From assembly GCA_017993615.1 (NCBI GenBank), contig JAGOMJ010000014.1:1-52130 (forward strand): a DNA stretch of 52,130 nt, written 5' to 3'. This document shows positions 1 through 8,251 of this stretch, piece by piece (positions within the stretch are counted from its first letter, which is position 1; each line of letters opens with the position of its first letter). This DNA comes from Smithella sp. Lineage in GTDB: Bacteria > Desulfobacterota > Syntrophia > Syntrophales > Smithellaceae. Made by a program: the position numbers and the translations under genes. Under the pieces are notes generated by a model, which was not told the DNA's origin, made no database searches, and worked only from the letters and a program-made list of their open reading frames with translations.

Positions 1-177
1 AATGGTTCAAAACACATGAAAGGAAGAGATGATATAAATATTCAATGTAATCTAAAAGAAGAAGCGCAAAACATTCTTGATCGTGCAGTTTCTAATTTTT
101 ACACATTGATGACTTTTGAGAATCTTAATGAAACATCCCTCATGAAAAAATTTAATTCCCAGTTAGTTAGTAAGTAA
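1..177 (+). CDS. C-terminal end of an unknown AT-rich gene (partial)
   Basis: An open frame runs in from the left edge and closes with tandem TAA TAA at 175-180, leaving 58 residues. It ends in ...FNSQLVSK and is polar, rich in Asn, Lys and Glu, with no motif I recognise. Only 15 of the first 60 bases are G or C, clearly poorer than the neighbouring ilv genes, and codon choice is AT-rich. This suggests a horizontally acquired or accessory gene (inference). It is convergent with ilvD, and the space between them holds a palindromic repeat. It could be an untranslated frame, but 58 codons without a stop in DNA this AT-rich argues mildly for a real gene. Confidence 0.45.
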   Translation, partial: NGSKHMKGRDDINIQCNLKEEAQNILDRAVSNFYTLMTFENLNETSLMKKFNSQLVSK

Positions 178-330
178 TAACAAATAATCATCTCAAAATG
201 TTTAAAGAACGTACTTTAATAAAGAAACTCGAATGAGCTACAAATATAAATTGCCGGGTAATCAGGCATTCGCCTGACTTCCAACCCAGCAATAACATAC
301 CTTTTGTATTCCGCTTCCAAATCAAAGATC

Positions 331-401
331 ATATCAAGGCGGCAAGGAGTCGGCTCCACAGACGTATATGATAATACGTCGAGGAAGACGACGCTGCCAA
401 C
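331..401. repeat. REP-like palindromic element, copy A
   Basis: The centre is a perfect 7-bp stem, GACGTAT (361-367) and ATACGTC (374-380), with a 6-base loop. An outer arm pairs GGCGGC (338-343) with GCTGCC (393-398), with one G-T wobble. The layout resembles copy B near 3827-3938, whose core is GGCGTAT/ATACGCC. It sits between ilvD and the convergent gene at 1-177. A 68-residue minus-strand frame (216-422) covers it, but I read that as a by-product of the repeat. It may also help end ilvD transcription (inference). Confidence 0.5.
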
Positions 402-430
402 AAAGTTAGCCGAAGAAATCAAAATTGGTA

Positions 431-2092
431 TCAGTCTTTGAAGATGGCGCCCGTCGAGGACGACGTCACCATTTTCGCATACCTCGCCAGATAACCCGTC
501 GTAATTCTCGGCTTGAATGGTTTCAATGCTTTTCTGCGTTTGGCCAGTTCCTGAGCACCGACTTTCAGGTTCAGTTTCTTGGCCGGTATATCGATGGCGA
601 TGATGTCGCCTTCTTTCACCAGCGCGATCGGCCCGCCTTCTGCTGCTTCTGGTGAGATATGGCCGATGGCTGCGCCCTGTGTACCGCCACTGAAACGTCC
701 GTCGGTTAAGAGAGCAACCGTTTTATCCAGACCCATGCCAACGATTGCCGAAGTGGGAGAAAGCATTTCCCTCATGCCGGGACCGCCTTTGGGACCTTCG
801 TAACGAATGACAACGATATCGCCGCCTTTGATTTTTCCGCCAAGAATCGCCTTAATGGCGTCGTCTTCGCAGTCAAACACACGCGCTTTGCCTTCGTTTT
901 TCTGCATGGCCGGCGCGACCGCCGATTGTTTCACTACCGCTCCGTCCGGCGCGAGATTGCCGCGCAGAATCGCGATACCGCCCTGCTGAGAATAAGCATT
1001 CTTGAGAGTTCTGATGACATCCGTATTCAACACACGGGCATCTTTCAAATTCCCGCCGACGGTTTTGCCGGTTACCGTGATGGCTTTTTCATCAATGACA
1101 CCCAGCGCGCTGATGACTTTCATCACAGCCTGTATGCCGCCCGCCGCGTCCAGATCTTCGATGTGATGACGCCCGGCGGGGCTCAATTTGCAGAGATTGG
1201 GAGTTTTTTCACTGATCCTGTTGAAAAGATCCAGATCGAGTTTGATGCCCGCTTCATGGGCAACGGCCGGAATGTGCAAAACCGTGTTGGTGGAACAGCC
1301 CAGCGCCATGTCGACAGCGATAGCATTTTTAAATGCAGCCAATGTGGCAATGTTGCGCGGCCGGATATTTTTCTTGAGCAAATCCATGATTTTCATTCCG
1401 GCGCGTTTGGCCAGGCGGTGACGAGCGGCCAGGACGGCGGGAATCGTTCCGTTGCCGGGCAAGCCGAGACCCAGCGCTTCGGTGACGCAGTTCATGGAAT
1501 TGGCCGTGTACATGCCGGAACATGAACCGCAGCCGGGGCAGGCACAGTCTTCCAGTTGCTTCAGTTCAGCGGCGGTGATTTTTTTTGCCCTGACGGCGCC
1601 CACGCCTTCAAAAACACTGATCAGGTCAACGGTCTTGTCCTGAAATTTTCCCGCCAGCATCGGACCGCCGCTGATAAAAATGGACGGAATGTTCAGACGC
1701 AGAGCGGCCATGAGCATGCCCGGAATAATCTTGTCGCAGTTGGGAATGAAAACCAGCGCGTCAAAAGGATGAGCCATCGCCATGATCTCGATGGAATCGG
1801 CGATCAGTTCGCGACTGGCCAGCGAAAATTTCATACCTTCGTGCCCCATGGCGATGCCGTCGCAGACGCCAATGACCGGGAACTCCACCGGTGTTCCGCC
1901 GGCCATCCGGATTCCCGCCTTGACATCCTGCGTAATCAAATCCAGATGGATATGTCCGGGAATGATTTCATTGGCCGAATTGACCACGCCGATCAACGGC
2001 CTGGCCAGCTCTTCATCTGTATACCCCATTGCCTTAAACAACGAGCGATGCGGCGCCCGCTCGAAACCTTTTTTCATGAGATCGCTTCGCAT
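431..2092 (-). CDS. ilvD: Dihydroxy-acid dehydratase
   Basis: Converts 2,3-dihydroxy-3-methyl acids to 2-keto acids, the third shared step of valine and isoleucine synthesis; cytosolic iron-sulfur enzyme. The 553 residues match the usual family length. Conserved cysteines lie in [13 protein letters not shown] (C77), [11 protein letters not shown] (C119) and the [17 protein letters not shown] motif (C185, C188, C191), the normal cluster-ligand regions. The ATG at 2092 follows a good Shine-Dalgarno (AGGGAGAG) about 7 bases upstream. It is the last gene of ilvB-N-C-D, separated from ilvC by 98 bases that contain a perfect hairpin. Confidence 0.97.
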   Translation of the reverse strand: MRSDLMKKGFERAPHRSLFKAMGYTDEELARPLIGVVNSANEIIPGHIHLDLITQDVKAGIRMAGGTPVEFPVIGVCDGIAMGHEGMKFSLASRELIADSIEIMAMAHPFDALVFIPNCDKIIPGMLMAALRLNIPSIFISGGPMLAGKFQDKTVDLISVFEGVGAVRAKKITAAELKQLEDCACPGCGSCSGMYTANSMNCVTEALGLGLPGNGTIPAVLAARHRLAKRAGMKIMDLLKKNIRPRNIATLAAFKNAIAVDMALGCSTNTVLHIPAVAHEAGIKLDLDLFNRISEKTPNLCKLSPAGRHHIEDLDAAGGIQAVMKVISALGVIDEKAITVTGKTVGGNLKDARVLNTDVIRTLKNAYSQQGGIAILRGNLAPDGAVVKQSAVAPAMQKNEGKARVFDCEDDAIKAILGGKIKGGDIVVIRYEGPKGGPGMREMLSPTSAIVGMGLDKTVALLTDGRFSGGTQGAAIGHISPEAAEGGPIALVKEGDIIAIDIPAKKLNLKVGAQELAKRRKALKPFKPRITTGYLARYAKMVTSSSTGAIFKD

Positions 2093-2140
2093 GGTTATCT
2101 CTCCCTTGATAAAATAAATTTCTAATAGAAACTTCCCCGC

Positions 2141-2163
2141 CCCTCTCCCCTCAAGGGAGAGGG
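2141..2163. repeat. Intercistronic hairpin between ilvC and ilvD
   Basis: CCCTCTCCC (2141-2149) and GGGAGAGGG (2155-2163) form a perfect 9-bp stem with a 5-base loop. No T-run follows on the minus strand, so it is unlikely to be an efficient terminator. Motifs of this CCCTCTCCC/GGGAGAGGG kind occur as dispersed intergenic repeats in many proteobacteria (general knowledge). Here it could set relative ilvC and ilvD levels by mRNA processing or stability (inference). Confidence 0.55.
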
Positions 2164-2190
2164 CGTAAAATGAACTTTTTAAGGAGTCGT

Positions 2191-3249
2191 CTATTTCTTC
2201 TTTCGTTTTTCCGGTCGTAATTCACGCACGGCAGCGCCGGCTTTCCACATTTCCGAATCACGCATCTGTTTAAGTTCTTTTTCCAGTTTGACCCGGTAAT
2301 CGGGAGCACTGTTGGCCTTCAGGACAATGGCTGTTTCCTTGCCACTCGCCACCGACTTATAAAGCTCGGCAAACACGGGTGCAACCGCTTTGCGGAATTT
2401 ATGACGCCAATCCAGAGCGCCGCGCTGAGCCGTGGTGGAGCAATTGGCATACATCCAGTCCATACCGTTTTCTGCAACCAGACGGATCAGGCTCTGTGTC
2501 AGTTCTTCCACCGTTTCGTTAAAAGCTTCACTGGGCGTATGGCGGTGTTTGCGCAGTTCGTTGTACTGGGCTTCCATGATGCCCGCCAGCGCACCCATAA
2601 GCACGCCGCGTTCACCGGTCAAATCGCTGTAAACCTCGTTCTGGAAGGTTGTCGGGAATAAAAATCCGGAGCCGATGGCGATGCCCAGGGCCAGCGTTCT
2701 TTCCATTGCGCGTCCCGTATAATCCTGCTGCACGGCAAAGCTGGAGTTGATACCGCTGCCGTCCAGGAAATTCCGGCGGACGGATGTTCCCGACCCTTTG
2801 GGAGCTACCATGATCACATCAACAAATTTTGGCGGTATAACGCCGGTCTGCTTTCTGTAAACAATGGAAAATCCGTGTGAGAAATATAGAGCGTCGCCCT
2901 CTTTCAGGTTAGCCTTGACCTTGGGCCAAAGAAGTTTCTGCGCCGCATCAGAAACCAGATACTGAATGATGGTACCGCGCTTGACCGCTTCTTCAATCGG
3001 GAAAAGAGTCTTGCCGGGCTTCCATCCATCGGCAATGGCCTTTTTCCAGTAGCGCGTATCTTCCTTGGCCTGGCCGATGATCACATTAATGCCGTTATCC
3101 TTCATATTAGCCGCCTGAGCCGGCCCCTGCACGCCGTACCCCAGCACTGCCACCACATCATTCTTCAAAACTTTCTGAGCTTTTTTCAGAGGAAATTCCT
3201 TCGCCGTAATAACATCTTCGAGAACACCGCCAAAATTAATTTTTGCCAT
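2191..3249 (-). CDS. ilvC: Ketol-acid reductoisomerase (NADP+)
   Basis: Carries out the alkyl migration and NADPH-dependent reduction of acetolactate or acetohydroxybutyrate, the second shared step of branched-chain amino acid synthesis. The Rossmann motif [10 protein letters not shown] is at residues 37-46. The C-terminal knotted helical domain holds the acidic metal-ligand region near [11 protein letters not shown] and the later EETVEEL-like helix. At 352 residues it is slightly longer than common class I enzymes (~330-340) and ends in a basic tail, RPEKRKKK. ilvN lies 31 bases upstream, so the genes are co-transcribed. Confidence 0.97.
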   Translation of the reverse strand: MAKINFGGVLEDVITAKEFPLKKAQKVLKNDVVAVLGYGVQGPAQAANMKDNGINVIIGQAKEDTRYWKKAIADGWKPGKTLFPIEEAVKRGTIIQYLVSDAAQKLLWPKVKANLKEGDALYFSHGFSIVYRKQTGVIPPKFVDVIMVAPKGSGTSVRRNFLDGSGINSSFAVQQDYTGRAMERTLALGIAIGSGFLFPTTFQNEVYSDLTGERGVLMGALAGIMEAQYNELRKHRHTPSEAFNETVEELTQSLIRLVAENGMDWMYANCSTTAQRGALDWRHKFRKAVAPVFAELYKSVASGKETAIVLKANSAPDYRVKLEKELKQMRDSEMWKAGAAVRELRPEKRKKK

Positions 3250-3280
3250 ATTAACCCCCTATTGAATAAAATATTATAAT

Positions 3281-3766
3281 TTAGTTTTCCAAATTTAAAG
3301 CGACAATGCCGGTTCTTGTGATATCGGCTATGCCCAGCGGCTCCAGTCTGGCCAGCGCAAAATCAATCTGTGACCGATCACCGGTTATTTCCAGAATCAC
3401 GTAGGTGTCGGCATTGACTATTACCTTCCATTTATTCATGTCAACAGCTTTTTTTATCTGTTCTTTTTTATCGGCCGCCAGATTTAACCGCACGAGGATC
3501 AATTCGCGGTGAATCGATTCCACATTGGTCAAATCATCCACCTGAATTACATCTACCAGCCTTCGCAATTGCCCTTCGATTCTGTTGATGGTGTCCTGCG
3601 TACCCACGGTGGTCATCACGATTTTTGATACTTCGTAATGTGTGGTTGAATTCACGCACAGGCTTTCGATGTTATAACCCTTACCGCCCAGGATGCCGGC
3701 GATTCTCGCCAGCACGTCCGGTTTGTTGTGAACCAGTATTGAAATGATATGTTCCTTCTTTTCCAT
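3281..3766 (-). CDS. ilvN: Acetolactate synthase, small regulatory subunit
   Basis: Regulatory partner of IlvB; the family binds valine through its ACT domain and gives feedback inhibition. Residues about 4-77 form the ACT domain (ISILVHNKPDVLARIAGIL...) and the rest is the ALS small-subunit C-terminal domain; 161 residues is normal. I choose the ATG at 3766 because AGGGAG lies just upstream of it. The frame is open to an earlier ATG at 3781, which has no ribosome-binding site. It is separated from ilvB by about 168 bases occupied by a palindromic repeat. Confidence 0.95.
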   Translation of the reverse strand: MEKKEHIISILVHNKPDVLARIAGILGGKGYNIESLCVNSTTHYEVSKIVMTTVGTQDTINRIEGQLRRLVDVIQVDDLTNVESIHRELILVRLNLAADKKEQIKKAVDMNKWKVIVNADTYVILEITGDRSQIDFALARLEPLGIADITRTGIVALNLEN

Positions 3767-3826
3767 CTTCTCCCTCATCATATTATTTATTATTTAATAC
3801 TTCTTATTTAAAAACTTTGTCAAAAG

Positions 3827-3938
3827 CTACAGAGGCAAGGCGCGCGAAGCCTGAGAAGTGAGGCGTATTTTTCACATACGCCGCAACGCCGAAGGATGAA
3901 GCGCAACGCAGCATCTGGACTTTTCACGAAATCGTCAA
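3827..3938. repeat. REP-like palindromic element, copy B, inside the ilv operon
   Basis: The core is a perfect 7-bp stem GGCGTAT (3862-3868) / ATACGCC (3876-3882) with a 7-base loop. It is flanked by GC-rich imperfect repeats (GGCAAGGCGCGCGAAGCC on the left, GAAGCGCAACGCAGC on the right) and ends in GACTTTTCACGAAATCGTCAA. Similar blocks are common between genes in deltaproteobacteria (recalled, not searched). It fills most of the ilvB-ilvN gap. Position, core sequence and stem size match copy A at 331-401. Confidence 0.6.
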
Positions 3939-5638
3939 TTGATCATTTCTCTGCTCCCCAGCGACATGTTGCTGATCGAATCGCCCGGATGCACCATGGG
4001 GTAAACGCATTCTTCCCGGGAGACACGAAAATCCATCAGCACCGGTTTGTCAATAGCCAGTCCTTCTTTTAACACAGGCTCCACGTCTTCCGGTTTTGTG
4101 GCGCGCAAGCCCACGACGCCGAACGCCTCAGCCAGTTTTACAAAATCAGGCGCATAGGTCATATCTGTAAATGAATACCGTTTTTCGTAAAACAATTCCT
4201 GCCACTGACGCACCATGCCCAGATAGCCGTTATTCAGCAGAACGATTTTTACATTGATTTTATACTGCGCGGCGGTGGCCAGTTCCTGGATATTCATCTG
4301 GATACTGCCGTCGCCGGCAATGTCCACCACGTGCTTGTCGGGAAAAGCGCATTTCACACCGATAGCCGCGGGGAAACCGAATCCCATTGTTCCCAGTCCG
4401 CCGGATGAAATAAACGTATTGGGCTTGTCAAACGGGAAGAACTGCGCGGTCCACATCTGGTTCTGGCCGACTTCCGTTGTAATAATCGCGTCGCCGCCGG
4501 TCAACTTATACAGTGTCTCGATGACAGACTGCGGTTTGATGACGTTGCCGTTCTGGCAATAGGTCAGCGGCACTTTTTCCTTCCAGCCGGCAATTTCATT
4601 CAGCCATTCATTTCTTGCATCCTTGTCATAAGCGTAATTGTGTTCGTCCAGAAATGTGATGAGGTCCTTCAGCACCGCCTGGGTATCGCCGATGATCGGC
4701 AGATCCACGGCAACGTTTTTATTGATGGATGACGGATCAATGTCAATCTGAACTATTTTGGCCTTGGCGGCAAACGTATCGATGGTGCCGGTTACCCGGT
4801 CGTCAAATCTGACGCCCACGGCAATGAGCAGATCACAATGGCTGATCGCCATGTTGGCATAGTACGTTCCGTGCATGCCCAGCATGCCCAGCCAAAGCGG
4901 ATCAGTCCCCGGGAAAGAACCAAGCCCCATCAGGGTTCCGGTCACCGGCATCTGATATTTCCTGGCAAACTCCGTTAGGAGCGATGACGCCCTGCCCAGA
5001 ATGACACCGCCGCCGGTCATAATCAGAGGCTTTTTCGCCGCTGTCAGCAAATCCAGTAAACCGGCCATCTTTTTCGGAGCCGGTTTGTACGCGGCCTCAT
5101 GATTTCTGATTTTGATGTTGGCCGGATCATATTCCGTCTGGGCCGCCATCACATTTTTAGGCAGATCAACAAGCACCGGACCGGGTCTTCCCGAGCGGGC
5201 AATATCAAACGCTTCCTTGATCGTCGCAGCGAGATCGTCAATATTGCGCACCAGAAAATTATGTTTGGTGCACGGACGGGTTATGCCGGTGATATCGCAT
5301 TCCTGAAAAGCGTCGTTGCCGATCAGCGCAGTGGGAACCTGCCCCGTAAAAACAACCAGAGGAATGGAATCCATATTCGCCGTGGCAATGCCGGTGACTG
5401 TGTTGGTTGCGCCGGGACCCGACGTCACCAGACAAACGCCGACTTTTCCGGTGGACCGGGCATAGCCGTCGGCTGCGTGCACGGCTCCCTGCTCATGCCG
5501 GACCAGAATGTGTTTCATGTTGCTTTTGTATATCTGATCGTAAATATCGAGAACAGCGCCTCCGGGATACCCGAAGATAATTTCAACCTTCTCCTCTTCG
5601 AGCGCTTTCAGCAATATTTCTGTCCCCTTCAGTTTCAT
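3935..5638 (-). CDS. ilvB: Acetolactate synthase, large catalytic subunit
   Basis: ThDP-dependent condensation of pyruvate with pyruvate or 2-ketobutyrate, the committed step of Val/Leu/Ile synthesis. The 567 residues hold the N-terminal ThDP Pyr domain with the catalytic glutamate in LVRHEQGAVHAADGYAR (E49), a central FAD-type domain, and a C-terminal PP domain with the GDGS...NN ThDP/Mg motif near residue 435. The ATG at 5638 is preceded by AAGGGGAAAAGGA. It is the first structural gene behind the attenuator (5893-6096), with about 250 untranslated bases between terminator and start. Confidence 0.97.
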   Translation of the reverse strand: MKLKGTEILLKALEEEKVEIIFGYPGGAVLDIYDQIYKSNMKHILVRHEQGAVHAADGYARSTGKVGVCLVTSGPGATNTVTGIATANMDSIPLVVFTGQVPTALIGNDAFQECDITGITRPCTKHNFLVRNIDDLAATIKEAFDIARSGRPGPVLVDLPKNVMAAQTEYDPANIKIRNHEAAYKPAPKKMAGLLDLLTAAKKPLIMTGGGVILGRASSLLTEFARKYQMPVTGTLMGLGSFPGTDPLWLGMLGMHGTYYANMAISHCDLLIAVGVRFDDRVTGTIDTFAAKAKIVQIDIDPSSINKNVAVDLPIIGDTQAVLKDLITFLDEHNYAYDKDARNEWLNEIAGWKEKVPLTYCQNGNVIKPQSVIETLYKLTGGDAIITTEVGQNQMWTAQFFPFDKPNTFISSGGLGTMGFGFPAAIGVKCAFPDKHVVDIAGDGSIQMNIQELATAAQYKINVKIVLLNNGYLGMVRQWQELFYEKRYSFTDMTYAPDFVKLAEAFGVVGLRATKPEDVEPVLKEGLAIDKPVLMDFRVSREECVYPMVHPGDSISNMSLGSREMIN

Positions 5639-5892
5639 TCCTTTTCCCCTTTAAAATGATTTATAATTAATTTTTTACGGTCTTGTTTCAGGCCATGTCT
5701 CTTTCGCTTTTTTAAAGATCACTTAACCCGCTTACCCTGCCCAGAATTAATCCGCCGTACAAATTTCCACCTATAGCGACCTTCAGGATATGCGTTCCTG
5801 AAAGTTGAGTCTCCGATCCCACTCCGCTTCGCTCCGGGGATTGTTCGTTCTGCAAATTTCAGCGTGCTCCGCTTCTGAAATTTGGAACTCAC
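5639..5892 (-). other. Long untranslated leader between attenuator and ilvB
   Basis: No gene is seen here. On the RNA side it carries two perfect inverted repeats: TTCAGGA/TCCTGAA (5782-5802, 7 bp) and CAAATTTCAG/CTGAAATTTG (5853-5884, 10 bp, 12-base loop). Neither is followed by a T-run in the minus direction. I see no T-box conserved sequence and no known riboswitch core. The function of this stretch is unknown. Confidence 0.5.
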
Positions 5893-5930
5893 AAAAAAAG
5901 CCGCCTGTTTCCTTGAGAAAAAGCGGCTTT
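5893..5930 (-). terminator. Intrinsic terminator of the ilv attenuator (3:4)
   Basis: AAAGCCGC (5930-5923) pairs with GCGGCTTT (5904-5897). The stem can be extended inside the loop by TTTC/GAAA. A run of seven T follows the stem on the transcribed strand (5899-5893). It lies about 65 bases beyond the leader peptide stop and 255 bases before ilvB. Confidence 0.88.
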
Positions 5931-5973
5931 ATGCCAAAAACAACAAAGCCGCGGGCTTCAGGGGCCTGCGGCT
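5893..5973 (-). promoter_or_regulatory. ilv operon transcription attenuator (alternative hairpins)
   Basis: Read on the minus strand, four segments follow the leader peptide. Segment 1 is 5973-5961 (AGCCGCAGGCCCC), segment 2 is 5956-5945 (GCCCGCGGCTTT), segment 3 is 5930-5923 (AAAGCCGC) and segment 4 is 5904-5897 (GCGGCTTT), running into a T-run to 5893. Pair 1:2 is a 10-bp stem with one mismatch. Pair 2:3 is a perfect 8-bp antiterminator (GCGGCTTT with AAAGCCGC). Pair 3:4 is a perfect 8-bp terminator. Pairs 2:3 and 3:4 share segment 3 and exclude each other. Segment 1 can also pair with the 3' end of the leader frame (6019-6007). This is the classical ribosome-stalling attenuator design. Confidence 0.88.
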
Positions 5974-5994
5974 AGTATCTTTTATTCCGGTTTC

Positions 5995-6096
5995 TTAAAG
6001 ATACAGAGCAGCAGACCCCGTAAGTACGACTACTACGAGGACCAGTACTTTATTCAGTACCCGGATAATGCCGCTTTGTAAAACTTTAAGAAACAT
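5995..6096 (-). CDS. ilv leader peptide (attenuator peptide)
   Basis: A 33-codon frame, ATG at 6096 to TAA at 5995-5997, lies between the promoter at 6130-6158 and the attenuator. It begins MFLKVLQSGIIR, carries the run VLVLVVVVL at residues 17-25 and ends GSAALYL. Eighteen of 33 residues are Val (8), Leu (8) or Ile (2). Slow translation of the Val/Leu run under amino acid shortage would leave the 3' part of the leader RNA free to pair with segment 1. The ribosome-binding site is weak (GGA about 11 bases upstream). It is analogous to IvbL/IlvL leaders in role; no homology is claimed. Confidence 0.85.
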   Translation of the reverse strand: MFLKVLQSGIIRVLNKVLVLVVVVLTGSAALYL

Positions 6097-6129
6097 AAAC
6101 ACATCATTCCGTTGAATTATTTCGTGCTT

Positions 6130-6158
6130 TCAATAACGAAAAACACTGTCTTTGTCAA
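6130..6158 (-). promoter_or_regulatory. Promoter of the ilv operon
   Basis: A consensus -35 TTGACA lies at 6158-6153, followed after 17 bases by a weak -10 TATTGA (6135-6130). Transcription would start near 6123, about 27 bases before the leader peptide ATG. It lies in the gap after the mrcA stop codon, so the ilv operon need not depend on read-through from mrcA. Confidence 0.6.
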
Positions 6159-6218
6159 CAATATTTTTTGCCGGACATTCTTTCCGGATCGTCGACACGC
6201 CCCAGGAATAACTCCCGG

Positions 6219-8243
6219 CTACCGGAATAAACCTTTAATAGAATCGCCCAGAGTGCTGCTGGGAGACGTTCCCAACAGGAAGGCTTCATTGGTCCCCTTT
6301 TCCGAAGGTCCGGCAGGCTCTCCCGTTTTCGGATTGATTTTTTCAAAGACGATGCCTTCCGGAACGGGAAAAGACTCCACCGGTGTGTTCTGCAAGGCCT
6401 TTTCCATAAAATAAAGCCAGATCGGTGCCGCCGCCCGTCCGCCGACTTCCTGTGATCCCAGCGAGGCTTCCTGATCGAAACCGATCCACACTCCGGTGAT
6501 CAGCGAAGGCGTCATCCCGATAAACCAGGCATCACGCGTATCGTTGGTCGTTCCGGTTTTTGCAGCCACCGGACGCCCTATGCTCCTGACTCTCGTACCG
6601 GTGCCGCTTGTTACGACATCCTGCATGACATGAGTCGTGATGAATGCGATGCGGGGATCAATCACCTGTTCCGGCTGAACTTTTGTTTCTTCAAAAACAT
6701 TGCCGGTGCGATCAACGATTTTTTTGATGAAAAAAGGAGAAACTTTCTGTCCCTGATTAGCCAAAACGCCATACGCTTGAACCAGCTCCTGCAGCGTTAC
6801 CCCGGATGCGCCCAGTGCCAAAGACAGTGTTCGCACCAGAGGGGATGTAATTCCCATATTCATGGCGTACGAAACAGCATAATCAATGCCGATTTCCTGC
6901 AAAATTTTTACCGTTACAACATTGCGGGACAGCACGAGCGCCGTTCTCATTGTGATCGGCCCCATGAATTTGTCGTCAAAGTTTTTCGGCCTCCAGATGC
7001 CGTCAGGCTGCGAAACATCATCCACAGCAAGCGGTGAATCGTCAATAACGGTTGCAGGCGTCATGCCTTTATCAAAAGCCGCCGTATAAATGATCGGTTT
7101 GAACGCTGAACCGGCCTGACGTCGTGACTGCGTCGCGCGGTTGAACTCGCTTTGATTGAAGTCGCGCCCGCCGACCATCGCACGGATGGCACCCGTTCTG
7201 ACGTCCATGCAGAAAAGCGCGCCTTGCACGAGACCGGATTTGTATTTATTCCGTTCCTCCAGTTCCTTCAAGCCCCGCTCCATCGCCTCCCCGGCGTACT
7301 TCTGCGCGGTCAGATCCAGCGTGGTATAGATGGAAAGACCTTCCTTGTACAAAACATCGGCGCCGTATTTTTCCTGAACATACCGTCGAACGGTCTCGAC
7401 GAAATAGGCGGCCATCTTGTCCTTGGGGCGGATGGATCGCAGATTCATCGGCGCAGCATACGCTTTTTCCATTTCCTCCTGGGAAATATAGCCGTCTTCT
7501 TTCATGCGCGTCAGAACGTAATATTGTCTTTGTTTGGCTTTGTCATAATGAAGGAAAGGGGAATAATTGCTGGGAGCTTTGGGCATACCGGCCAGAAGAG
7601 CCGCTTCGTGCAATTTCAGTTCCCGGGCACTCTTCCCGAAATAACCAAGCGAAGCGGACTCTATGCCGTAAGTACCATGGCCCAGATAAATCTGGTTTAA
7701 ATATAAATTCAGAATCTCGTCTTTGGTCAGGTACCGATCAATTTTGTAAGCTAGAATAGCTTCCTTGAATTTACGGGTATATTTCTTTTCGGGAGAAAGA
7801 TACATCATCTTGGCAACCTGCTGGGTAATCGTGCTGCCGCCCTGGATGATATGTCCCGCCTCGATGTTTTTGAAAACCGCCCGGAAAATGCTTTGCAGAT
7901 CGAAACCCTTGTGCGCAAAGAAACGGGAATCCTCCGCCGCCACAAAAGCCTGAACAACAACTCGCGGAACTTCCTTAATCTTGATGAGTTTTCTGTCTTC
8001 CAGAAAAAACTCATCGATCAGTTCGTTTTTATCGTCATAAACGCGGGAAGAAATGCTGGGACGATAATCCTTGAGCGCATCGATACCGGGCAAATCCATC
8101 GTAAAAGCATAGAATCCGATGACCCCGAAAACTGTCATCACCAGAATGAAGACGACAAAGCCCAGAAAAAAATTAAAAAGCGAAGAAAGTTTTTTAGCTT
8201 CTCCGTCGTTTTTTCTGTTTGACTTTTTACGATTTAGAAACAT
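6219..8243 (-). CDS. mrcA: Penicillin-binding protein 1A (class A, bifunctional)
   Basis: Polymerises glycan strands and cross-links peptides of peptidoglycan at the inner membrane, periplasmic side. One membrane anchor spans residues ~22-48. The GT51 domain has the catalytic glutamate in AAEDSRFFAHKG (E104) and GGSTITQQ (135-142). The transpeptidase domain has SAFK (379-382, nucleophile S379), SRN (439-441) and KTGT (562-565). The 674 residues are on the short side for PBP1A (some ~800), lacking a long OB-like insert. It follows tatC by 8 bases, so the two are almost certainly co-transcribed. Confidence 0.95.
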   Translation of the reverse strand: MFLNRKKSNRKNDGEAKKLSSLFNFFLGFVVFILVMTVFGVIGFYAFTMDLPGIDALKDYRPSISSRVYDDKNELIDEFFLEDRKLIKIKEVPRVVVQAFVAAEDSRFFAHKGFDLQSIFRAVFKNIEAGHIIQGGSTITQQVAKMMYLSPEKKYTRKFKEAILAYKIDRYLTKDEILNLYLNQIYLGHGTYGIESASLGYFGKSARELKLHEAALLAGMPKAPSNYSPFLHYDKAKQRQYYVLTRMKEDGYISQEEMEKAYAAPMNLRSIRPKDKMAAYFVETVRRYVQEKYGADVLYKEGLSIYTTLDLTAQKYAGEAMERGLKELEERNKYKSGLVQGALFCMDVRTGAIRAMVGGRDFNQSEFNRATQSRRQAGSAFKPIIYTAAFDKGMTPATVIDDSPLAVDDVSQPDGIWRPKNFDDKFMGPITMRTALVLSRNVVTVKILQEIGIDYAVSYAMNMGITSPLVRTLSLALGASGVTLQELVQAYGVLANQGQKVSPFFIKKIVDRTGNVFEETKVQPEQVIDPRIAFITTHVMQDVVTSGTGTRVRSIGRPVAAKTGTTNDTRDAWFIGMTPSLITGVWIGFDQEASLGSQEVGGRAAAPIWLYFMEKALQNTPVESFPVPEGIVFEKINPKTGEPAGPSEKGTNEAFLLGTSPSSTLGDSIKGLFR

Positions 8244-8251
8244 TTTACAGA

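Noticed and set aside
216-422. A 68-residue minus-strand frame (MISSANFVGSVVFLDVL...) after ilvD
   Set aside because: It overlies the palindromic element at 331-401 and has no clear ribosome-binding site. Similar frames arise from this kind of repeat. I keep the repeat and do not call a gene.
5639-5994. T-box riboswitch for ilv regulation
   Set aside because: No conserved T-box sequence is seen. The leader peptide with exclusive hairpins explains the terminator better.
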